Origin: Candidatus Omnitrophota bacterium
GTDB taxonomy: Bacteria > Omnitrophota > Gorgyraeia > Zapsychrales > Zapsychraceae
Length of the DNA stretch: 38,596 nt
Direction: 5' to 3'
Assembly: GCA_018812705.1 (NCBI GenBank)
Contig: JAHJCZ010000162.1
Span: 1-38,596 of the forward strand
The translations under genes and the position numbers were made by a program. The notes beneath the pieces were generated by a model. The model worked only from the letters and a program-made list of their open reading frames with translations. It made no database searches and was not told the origin of the DNA. Positions 9,155 through 15,945 of the stretch are shown one piece after another (the stretch's first letter is position 1; each line of letters begins with the position of its first letter).

Positions 9155-10039
9155 ATGAAAGAGAAAGTAACGACACTTGTTCTAATTATTATGGTCGGTG
9201 TTTTTGTTGGGCTTGTTGCTTTGAAAAATAATGGCGGAGGTAAAACCGCACTAAAAGCAATATTTGATGAACAATCAAAAATTCTTCAAATGCAAACTAG
9301 AATGGACGCTAAATTAGGTGATATAGAAGGATCCATATCTAAGAATAGTGGTATGGGCACGTCTGATATGGCTGGAATGCTTGCAACACAAATAAGCCTT
9401 CAGCAGAAATTAGCACTTCTTGAATCCAAAATTAGTGATATTGAAAAAGCTCTTAAAGCAGGAGGAGGAGCACAAGCACCAGAAAGACAGGCACCACCAC
9501 CAGAAGATTATACAACTGTTTACGAAATTCCTGTTGCACATTCAAAGATCGTTGGTAGCAAGAGCGCTAAAATTACCATTACAGAATTCGTTGATTTTGA
9601 ATGTCCCTTCTGTGCGAGGTTTCATACTCCTGTCAATGAAGTTGTTGCCAAGTATCCGGGAAAAGTTAATTATATGATTAAGAACTTTCCTTTAGGCTTT
9701 CACAAGAATGCAAGAACCGCAGTTAAAGCGGCTTTTGCTGCGGGTGAGCAAGGCAAGTATGCTGAAATGGTAGACCTTCTTCTTGAGAATGGAAGGAGCT
9801 TAGGTGAAGACAAATATAAGGAATTAGCTTCTCAGCTTGGATTAGATGTTGATAAGTTTTTAAAGGATTATCAAGAAAAAGATGCTCAATGGGAAGATTA
9901 TATTAATCAGGATATTGCGCTTGGGTCAAAAATCGGAGTAAGAGGAACACCAACTTTCTATATTAATGGAAGAAAAACAGCAGCCAGAGATTTAGCTGGC
10001 TATGAGGCTGAGATAAATAAAATATTAAGCGGACAATAA
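9155..10039 (+). CDS. DsbA-family thiol-disulfide oxidoreductase with N-terminal anchor
   Basis: The thioredoxin-fold domain occupies about residues 125-294. The active site is C150-P-F-C153 within EFVDFECPFCARFH, and the cis-proline loop is GVRGTPTFYING near the C-terminus, as in DsbA/DsbG/BdbD-type proteins. Residues 7-23 form a single membrane anchor, followed by a helical, coiled-coil-like stretch (35-100) and a Gly/Ala/Gln/Pro linker (103-117) that displays the domain in the periplasm. It would introduce or shuffle disulfides in exported proteins, and a very Cys-rich secreted protein is encoded a few kilobases away. A ribosome site (GAAAGGATAAATAA) precedes the ATG, and a strong terminator follows. 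Confidence 0.9.
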   Translation: MKEKVTTLVLIIMVGVFVGLVALKNNGGGKTALKAIFDEQSKILQMQTRMDAKLGDIEGSISKNSGMGTSDMAGMLATQISLQQKLALLESKISDIEKALKAGGGAQAPERQAPPPEDYTTVYEIPVAHSKIVGSKSAKITITEFVDFECPFCARFHTPVNEVVAKYPGKVNYMIKNFPLGFHKNARTAVKAAFAAGEQGKYAEMVDLLLENGRSLGEDKYKELASQLGLDVDKFLKDYQEKDAQWEDYINQDIALGSKIGVRGTPTFYINGRKTAARDLAGYEAEINKILSGQ

Positions 10040-10060
10040 TTTAAGGCTAAGTAGTTTCTA

Positions 10061-10099
10061 AAAAAGGCCATGTCTCATAAGGGACATGGCCTTTTTTTT
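10061..10099 (+). terminator. Intrinsic terminator after the DsbA-like gene
   Basis: A perfect 9-bp stem, GGCCATGTC (10066-10074) with GACATGGCC (10083-10091), has an 8-nt loop and is followed by eight T residues. A preceding A run lets it work partly on the other strand. Confidence 0.93.
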
Positions 10100-10174
10100 G
10101 GTCAATATGAATATATATGCATTATTGTTATGTTATTATGATTAGTAGTTAATAGAAGCATAAAAATAAAAAGT

Positions 10175-10203
10175 TTGCTTATTTTGCAAAAACGTTGTAT
10201 ATT
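10175..10203 (+). promoter_or_regulatory. Promoter of the L27-like gene
   Basis: TTGCTT (10175-10180), a 17-nt spacer and TATATT (10198-10203). The expected start near 10210 gives a leader of about 170 nt that contains the conserved element described next. Apart from this, the 340-nt gap 10040-10379 holds only the terminator and the element. Confidence 0.5.
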
Positions 10204-10270
10204 TCTTGTCTTATATTAAAATATATTGCTCCAAGGAACCTTTGCTTTGCTAGCAATGATTTTAAGGTGG
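10198..10270 (+). promoter_or_regulatory. Leader-like conserved element, copy A
   Basis: This element upstream of the L27-like gene matches copy B upstream of glmS. Aligned by hand without gaps, 10202-10248 and 10676-10722 agree at 38 of 47 positions, and similarity continues through CAATG and TTTTA. The shared core is GCTCC, purine, AGGAA, pyrimidine, CTTTGCTTT. Candidate pairings include CCTT with AAGG around the TTGCTAGCAA palindrome. It matches no riboswitch class I can name. Confidence 0.5.
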
Positions 10271-10379
10271 CGAAGTTTTCATATGTTTAAACTTAATTAT
10301 TTTATTGAAAAAACAAGATTGAATTAAATATAACTGATTAAACGGTGATGATTGTATTGCTGTTTGTATTTGGGAGGGA

Positions 10380-10637
10380 ATGATGACAAAAGTAGGTGGT
10401 TTAACAGCTAAATATTACAAAGAAACAAAAGGCCTGAAGACATCAGGGGGCCAGAACGTAAAGTCGGGGACTATCTTGACAAGAGAAGGTCATAAATGGC
10501 AACCAGGTCTTAATGTTAATGGTAAAAAAATGCATTTAACTGCAGGATGTGATGGTGAGGTTTATTTTACAAGGAAGAAAAATCCTTCTCGCAAAGTAGT
10601 TACTTATGTAAATATCAAGTCTGCAGTAGAAAAGTAG
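10380..10637 (+). CDS. Divergent ribosomal protein bL27-like protein
   Basis: The 85-residue product aligns over its whole length with bL27, which is also 85 residues in E. coli. The match runs through GGQNVKSGTILTREGHKWQPG (bL27: GG, V, G, I, R, G, K/H, P/A-G), NV, and the late block AGCDGEVYFTRKK with NPSRKVV and a final strand. bL27 sits on the large subunit near the peptidyl-transferase centre, with its N-terminus reaching the tRNA ends. Here the usual MAHKKGGGSTRNGRDS start is changed to MTKVGGLTAKYYKE. The gene is alone, not with rplU and obg as usual, so it may be a second copy or a relocated sole copy. GGAGGG lies 1 nt before ATG 10380 and 4 nt before ATG 10383, favouring the second start. 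Confidence 0.8.
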   Translation: MMTKVGGLTAKYYKETKGLKTSGGQNVKSGTILTREGHKWQPGLNVNGKKMHLTAGCDGEVYFTRKKNPSRKVVTYVNIKSAVEK

Positions 10638-10670
10638 TTAGCGTCAGATATTTTTCAGTATGGGAAGTTA

Positions 10671-10745
10671 GATATTTTCTTATCTCATAGGAGAATATAC
10701 AGCTCCGAGGAATCTTTGCTTTTCCGATCAATGTTTTAGGGCTGC
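10671..10745 (+). promoter_or_regulatory. Leader-like conserved element, copy B (upstream of glmS)
   Basis: This is the second copy of the element found ahead of the L27-like gene. It lies 113 nt before the glmS start, compared with 132 nt for copy A. It can form the hairpin ATATTTTCT/GGAGAATAT (10672-10680 with 10691-10699) and AGCTC/GGGCT, both with G-T pairs. No glmS-ribozyme core can be recognised. The rest of 10638-10834 contains a CTGC/GCAG hairpin and nothing else that I can name. Confidence 0.5.
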
Positions 10746-10834
10746 AGAGAGTTCCGGCAGGACAGAAAAAAATACGAGGCTCAGCTAAAACTTTTTATCC
10801 AAACATTATTTGATTTTAAGAAAAGATTTTAACT

Positions 10835-12667
10835 ATGTGCGGAATTATAGGATATATTGGATCAAAACAAGCAACGCCTATTTTGCTGGATGGTTTAAAA
10901 AAGCTTGAATATAGAGGGTATGATTCAAGCGGGATCGGGATAGTTTGTTCTGTTAATCACAAATTAGTTCTTAGGAAGATGCATGGCAAGATACAAAACC
11001 TTGAAAAACTTATCAAGGACAAACCTATCGGTCAAAGCTCCGTTGGTATTTCACACACTCGTTGGGCAACTCATGGTGCCCCAAACAAAGTTAATGCTCA
11101 TCCCCATTTTGATTGTTCAAAGAAGATACTTGTAGTTCATAACGGCATTATTGAGAACTATGAAGAACTGAAGAGAACTCTCATCCAAAAAGGACACAAG
11201 TTTGTTTCCCAAACAGATACTGAAGTTATCTCACATTTGATCGAACAGCATTATAAGGGAGATATTTTTGAGGCAGTTAAAAAGGCCATAAGACATTTAA
11301 GAGGAGCTTTTGCATTAGGGGTTATTTGTAAGGATGAGCCGGAAAAGCTCATTGCTGCGCGTATAGGTTCTCCGCTTATTGTTGGAATAGGTAATGGTGA
11401 AAATTTTATTGCTTCGGATGTGCCTGCTATTCTTGATAAAACAAAGAAGATCATTTATCTAAAAGATGGAGAGATAGCATCCATTACTAAGCAAGAAGTA
11501 TTAGTTCATACTTTTGCTGGAATGAAAGTAAAACCGAAGGTCAATATTGTAAAGTTTGATGTTGATTCTGTTAAGAAACAGGGTTATGCGCATTTCATGC
11601 TTAAAGAGATCCATGAACAACCAGCAGTCTTGTCTAAGATCATAAAGGATAGAATTAAGGGAAATAGGATATCTTTGGAGGGGCTTAATTTAACTGAAAA
11701 ACAGTTAAAAGCATTTAAGAATATTTTTATTGTAGCTTGTGGAACAGCTTATCATGCAGGGATGGTCGGGAAATATGCAATTGAGAAATTGGCATCGATC
11801 CCGGTTAGCATAGATGCTGCTAGTGAGTTTCGTTATAGAGATCCAATAATTGATAAAAAGACTTTGATAATTGCAATTAGTCAATCTGGTGAAACGGCGG
11901 ATACTTTAGCTGCCGTCAGAGAAGCAAGATCAAAAGGAGCAAAAGTTGTATCGATCTGCAATGTGGTTGGTTCTTCTCTTGCAAGAGAGTCCGATGGTAT
12001 TTTGTATACGCATGCGGGACCGGAGATCGGAGTTGCTTCAACAAAGGCTTACATTGCTCAAATAGCAATGCTGTATCTTTTGGCGCTAAAATTAAGCATT
12101 CATACAAACAAGATCTCAGAGAAAACAAGGCATGTAATAATCAAGGATCTGAAAAGAGTCCCTTCTCTATATAAAGATATATTAAAGACAAAAAGTTTTA
12201 TTTCAAAAATTGCAAAGAAGAACTCTCATTTTGGATGTTTTCTTTTTCTTGGAAGAAATATCAATTATCCTTCTGCGCTGGAAGGGGCTTTAAAGCTTAA
12301 AGAAATTTCATACATTCCTGCTGAAGGTTATGCTGCAGGAGAAATGAAGCATGGCCCCATTGCGTTGATAGATGAGTATCGTGCTGTTGTTTGTATCGCG
12401 GTGCAATCAGCAACATATGAAAAGATGATCTCTAATATACAGGAAATACGTGCAAGAAAAGGGAAGATCATTGCAATAGCAACACAGGGTGATCAAACAA
12501 TTAAAAAGCATTCAAATCATGTTATTTATGTCCCAAAGACCACAGATCTTTTAACGCCTCTTTTAGTTGCCCTGCCATTACAGCTATTTGCATATTATGT
12601 TTCTGTAGGGTTAGGTTGCGATGTCGATCAGCCTCGCAACTTAGCTAAGTCTGTAACGGTTGAATAA
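10835..12667 (+). CDS. glmS: Glutamine-fructose-6-phosphate aminotransferase GlmS
   Basis: GlmS makes glucosamine-6-phosphate from fructose-6-phosphate and glutamine, the first step toward UDP-GlcNAc for peptidoglycan and surface glycans. The length of 610 residues is the family norm. The N-terminal glutaminase domain begins MCGIIGYIGS, with the catalytic Cys2 exposed after Met removal, and has HTRWATHGAP and HNGIIENYEEL. Two SIS sugar-isomerase domains follow (about 290-420 and 460-590), with CGTAYHAG, SQSGETADTLAA, EIGVASTKA and the C-terminal NLAKSVTVE. rsmI follows 14 nt downstream and the pair ends at a strong terminator. The ribosome site is poor. The conserved leader element upstream suggests shared control with the L27-like gene. 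Confidence 0.98.
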   Translation: MCGIIGYIGSKQATPILLDGLKKLEYRGYDSSGIGIVCSVNHKLVLRKMHGKIQNLEKLIKDKPIGQSSVGISHTRWATHGAPNKVNAHPHFDCSKKILVVHNGIIENYEELKRTLIQKGHKFVSQTDTEVISHLIEQHYKGDIFEAVKKAIRHLRGAFALGVICKDEPEKLIAARIGSPLIVGIGNGENFIASDVPAILDKTKKIIYLKDGEIASITKQEVLVHTFAGMKVKPKVNIVKFDVDSVKKQGYAHFMLKEIHEQPAVLSKIIKDRIKGNRISLEGLNLTEKQLKAFKNIFIVACGTAYHAGMVGKYAIEKLASIPVSIDAASEFRYRDPIIDKKTLIIAISQSGETADTLAAVREARSKGAKVVSICNVVGSSLARESDGILYTHAGPEIGVASTKAYIAQIAMLYLLALKLSIHTNKISEKTRHVIIKDLKRVPSLYKDILKTKSFISKIAKKNSHFGCFLFLGRNINYPSALEGALKLKEISYIPAEGYAAGEMKHGPIALIDEYRAVVCIAVQSATYEKMISNIQEIRARKGKIIAIATQGDQTIKKHSNHVIYVPKTTDLLTPLLVALPLQLFAYYVSVGLGCDVDQPRNLAKSVTVE

Positions 12668-12681
12668 TTATTGGTAAAACT

Positions 12682-13350
12682 ATGCTTTATATTACTTCTA
12701 CGCCAATAGGCAATCTTAAAGATATTACTCTTCGAGCGATCGAAGTTTTAAAAGAAGTCGATCTTATTGCGGCTGAAGATACCCGCCATACTCGAATATT
12801 AACAAAACATTATGATATTGATACACCACTGACCAGTTATTTTGAACATAATAAGTTTAAGAAAAGTGAATATCTGCTTAAGGTTTTGCAGGAAGGCAAA
12901 AGTGTTGCTCTTGTAACTGATGCAGGTACTCCGGGAATAAGTGATCCGGGCTATCGTCTTATTAAACTGGCACAGGAAAACAATATTCCCATGACTGTTG
13001 TTCCTGGCGCGTGCGCGCTTGTTGCTGGACTATCTTTGTCGGGGCTTCCAACAGATAGTTTTATTTTCGAAGGATTTCTGCCTAACAAATCATCGGCAAG
13101 AAGAAAGAATCTGGAATCATTGAAAGAAGAGAAAAGAACGATCATTTTTTATGAATCCCCGCATAGAATTACAAAGGCTTTAAAAGATATTGAGGAAGTT
13201 TTAGGAAACCCTATTGTTGCTTGCGCCAGAGAATTGACAAAGAAATTTGAAGAGCTAAGGAAGGGATCTGCAAGTGAACTGTATGAACACTTTTCTCAGA
13301 CAAAACCAAAAGGTGAATTTGTTTTAATGGTGAATTTGAATTGTGAATAA
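12682..13350 (+). CDS. rsmI: 16S rRNA (cytidine-1402-2'-O)-methyltransferase RsmI
   Basis: A tetrapyrrole-methylase-fold enzyme that 2'-O-methylates C1402 of 16S rRNA in the decoding centre. Family motifs are LYITSTPIGNLKDITLRAIEV at the start, AAEDTRHT, ALVTDAGTPGISDPGY (SAM-binding GTPG region), VVPGACALVAGLSLSGL and FYESPHRI. At 222 residues it contains the whole catalytic domain but lacks the C-terminal extension of about 60 residues seen in E. coli, a shortening common outside Proteobacteria. It is 14 nt behind glmS and followed by a terminator, so it is probably cotranscribed with glmS. Confidence 0.96.
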   Translation: MLYITSTPIGNLKDITLRAIEVLKEVDLIAAEDTRHTRILTKHYDIDTPLTSYFEHNKFKKSEYLLKVLQEGKSVALVTDAGTPGISDPGYRLIKLAQENNIPMTVVPGACALVAGLSLSGLPTDSFIFEGFLPNKSSARRKNLESLKEEKRTIIFYESPHRITKALKDIEEVLGNPIVACARELTKKFEELRKGSASELYEHFSQTKPKGEFVLMVNLNCE

Positions 13351-13362
13351 ATACTTAACAAT

Positions 13363-13401
13363 AAAAAAGCCTCCAGCACAAAAGTGCTAGAGGCTTTTTT
13401 T
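13363..13401. terminator. Bidirectional terminator between rsmI and the Cys-rich protein gene
   Basis: The stem AGCCTC-C-AGCAC / GTGCT-A-GAGGCT has one mismatch and the loop AAAA. It is flanked by an A run on the left and a T run on the right, so it can end both the glmS-rsmI transcript and the convergent minus-strand surface-protein operon. Confidence 0.92.
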
Positions 13402-13410
13402 ATATGAGTT

Positions 13411-15945
13411 TTATTGGCAGCCTATAAGTTTGCCGCAATGGTCGTAAATCATAGGATTATCTCCAAATTTCCAAAAGGCAGAACAGTTGCCGTTGGTTCC
13501 TTCTTCCCCTCGAGGATGCCATAACCCCCACGTTTTATACTGGCCTTCTGTCAAGGTTTCACATGCGCCATAAGTTCCGTTAGGCTGGCACTTAAAGACG
13601 CCATCTTCCTTGTCACAATCACCGAAAGGTTTACATTTACCTTCAACATTAGCTTGACAGAAACAAATTGCGTTATTGCTTCCATCTCTGAAGTAATCTG
13701 TTCCGCACTCATTTATTCTGTAAGCGCCTGTATAGTATTTGCCATCAGGAGCTTCAATAGAGCAAGAGCCTTTGTAGCTTAGAGGAGTTCCAAATGTCTT
13801 TTGAAAGGTGCAGGTTAGAGACCATTCATGATCAACACAGGATCTGATTCCAGGGCAATTATTTATTGGGTCTATATCCCCATCACGTTTTAGATATCCA
13901 CCCACACAGGAGTAGTAGTTTGGATCAAAGTCAGTAGGGCATGGAACAGAAGCATCATTGCATGTAAATGAATCCAGATCTACGTTGAAAGGGTGATGTC
14001 CACAGGAGCATGCCCCATATAGGTCACCACAGGGATCACATATCTTATAATCGTGTTTTATATAAGGATCAGAGCCGTCACCTGGAATAGGAAGATAGCT
14101 GCAAGAAAGCGTAGTATACGGGCTACAAAGTGAATGGCTGCAAGGACCCCAGTCATTAGTAGCAGCGCAGTACTGAGTTCCTCGTCCTAAACAGCTAGGG
14201 CTGTAATTACAGCTTTGATATGGATTACTTGCATCTGCAACATAAATACACTGTCCGCAATTGTCTTCACAGCGCGTATAAATTGGACAGTTAGGATTTG
14301 TTGGGATTTTTGCCTGCAGGCTTTGAATGACGCTGCAGCTTGTTGGCCCAGAAGCCAGACGGGCAATGTCCGCAAGAGTTAAGCTCATTCCGCAGCCAGT
14401 GCCGCCACCATAATTCTCCCAATCACTCCAGTTACAGCAACTTGTTGCATACGGCGTTGAAGAGATCAAAGTTGATGCCGTGCATCCTATAACTGCGGAA
14501 GTTCTACATTTAACAAGAGTTGTATCAGGGTATGATGTGCTTTGACAGGCCAAACCACAAGATTCGTTAGTTTGGAAATTACAGCAAAGGTCGGAACTGT
14601 TTGAGGCAATTACAGGTGTTTTGGTGCAACCAGGAGTCGGCGAATCATAACAAGTAACATATTTATTAGCATCATAAAATGTTGAGCCACCGTCACATGA
14701 GATACCACAGCCTTCGGTTGTTGTGTAGTCAGGACAACATGTTATATGCCCGATGTCCTTATTAGCTGTTACAGGACAACTCGGCTTTGCCGGTATTGAT
14801 ACACAGGTAATAAGGTCAGTATCGGAGTATGTTGTCACATTACCGCAGTCGATGCCGCAACCTTGAGTTGTTGTATATTCTGCCGGAGCGCAACAGCTAG
14901 GATCGTTTACATCAAGGCGTGTTACTGTCGGGGCATCACAGCCTGGATTTCCTGTAAGTGAAGTTTTACAGACAACATAGTCGCTTACAAGATAATCAGT
15001 GCCATCACAATTAACGCCGCATCCTGCATAAGGGGCAACTTCTGAATATTGGCAGTATGTGCCATCGCCATCAAAGGTTGGACCGTCGAGCAAAACATCG
15101 TCACAATAAGGGTCGGAATCGCCAGGGGCTCCAATAGTTTTCTTTTTGCACTCGATGTATTCATCAACTCCATATGTTGTTCCGTCACAAGTTTGTCCGT
15201 ATCCTGAGCTATAAACATATCCGCAGTATAGATCTGTTTGATCAGCTGCGTTGTCGACGATATCGTCACAATCAGCAACTGCAGATGTTTGGCATGTTAC
15301 TCTGTAATAAGCTGGGTAGTTGTTTCCATCACAAGTGAGTCCCCAGTCAGTATTTGAAACATAGTTGCAACAAGCATTAGCGTTGATTACAGGTGATCCT
15401 GCATCTAATTGGTCTGTACAGCCAAAAGCTTTCAAGGAATCAGGAGTAACTTCATTACAGTCAACCCACTCATTAGCTCCATAATCGACATCATTACATT
15501 CAAGGTCGCAGCCTTGAATATTATTGTATGCACAGCATGCCATTGTCACTGTTGCTGTTTCAATAGTCGGACAACCTGCGACAGCAGAGGTTCTGCAGGT
15601 GACATTTTCTATTGGTGTGTGCGGATTCCCATCGCAAGTTATACCACATCCAGTTGCTGTTGAATAATTACAACATGCGGTTACACTGGTTGCTGCATTA
15701 GCTATAATAGCTGTTATTCCATCAGCACATAATGCGGTGTTGATTGTTGGCCTTGTGCACCTATAAGCTTCGTTTGGCGCAAAGGTTAAGCTTCCGCAGG
15801 TCCCACCGCATTGCCAAGTTGGATCTGTTACAAAAAGACAGCAGTCATTATGATTTTCCTCTGTTGCTATAACTTCAGAGCAGAAGCCAGTGGCTGATAT
15901 TTCGCAGGAAGTTACTTTAGTGTCTGCAGGATATATAGAGTGCCG
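13411..15945 (-). CDS. Cys-rich repeat secreted protein, C-terminal part (frame-shifted)
   Basis: This is the downstream part of one large gene that begins at 17705. The frame is open from 13411 up to a stop at 15946-15948. Within 15550-15945 (132 codons) there is no ATG, GTG or TTG; the first usable start is GTG at 15549, in the middle of a repeat. The encoded repeats continue those of the upstream part: about 50-residue units with pattern CC-x-Y, GCG-x-x-C-D-G, a Tyr/Val strand ending in C, then G-C and a return to CC. About nine units are followed by a distinct Cys-rich C-terminal domain of some 320 residues with CDPCGDLYGACSC and CGTDYFRDGSNNAICFC. The pattern implies an extracellular, disulfide-stabilised fibre or adhesin. 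I know no named family. No membrane anchor is visible at the C-terminus. Confidence 0.75.
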   Translation of the reverse strand, partial: RHSIYPADTKVTSCEISATGFCSEVIATEENHNDCCLFVTDPTWQCGGTCGSLTFAPNEAYRCTRPTINTALCADGITAIIANAATSVTACCNYSTATGCGITCDGNPHTPIENVTCRTSAVAGCPTIETATVTMACCAYNNIQGCDLECNDVDYGANEWVDCNEVTPDSLKAFGCTDQLDAGSPVINANACCNYVSNTDWGLTCDGNNYPAYYRVTCQTSAVADCDDIVDNAADQTDLYCGYVYSSGYGQTCDGTTYGVDEYIECKKKTIGAPGDSDPYCDDVLLDGPTFDGDGTYCQYSEVAPYAGCGVNCDGTDYLVSDYVVCKTSLTGNPGCDAPTVTRLDVNDPSCCAPAEYTTTQGCGIDCGNVTTYSDTDLITCVSIPAKPSCPVTANKDIGHITCCPDYTTTEGCGISCDGGSTFYDANKYVTCYDSPTPGCTKTPVIASNSSDLCCNFQTNESCGLACQSTSYPDTTLVKCRTSAVIGCTASTLISSTPYATSCCNWSDWENYGGGTGCGMSLTLADIARLASGPTSCSVIQSLQAKIPTNPNCPIYTRCEDNCGQCIYVADASNPYQSCNYSPSCLGRGTQYCAATNDWGPCSHSLCSPYTTLSCSYLPIPGDGSDPYIKHDYKICDPCGDLYGACSCGHHPFNVDLDSFTCNDASVPCPTDFDPNYYSCVGGYLKRDGDIDPINNCPGIRSCVDHEWSLTCTFQKTFGTPLSYKGSCSIEAPDGKYYTGAYRINECGTDYFRDGSNNAICFCQANVEGKCKPFGDCDKEDGVFKCQPNGTYGACETLTEGQYKTWGLWHPRGEEGTNGNCSAFWKFGDNPMIYDHCGKLIGCQ

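Noticed and set aside
10198-10745. Integron-type cassette (L27-like gene between recombination sites)
   Set aside because: The two copies lack GTTRRRY/RYYYAAC core sites and attC-like inverted arms, and no integrase is present in the window.
10638-10834. glmS ribozyme upstream of glmS
   Set aside because: The position fits, but the catalytic core and the double-pseudoknot sequence motifs of glmS ribozymes are not recognisable, and a copy of the same element precedes an unrelated L27-like gene.
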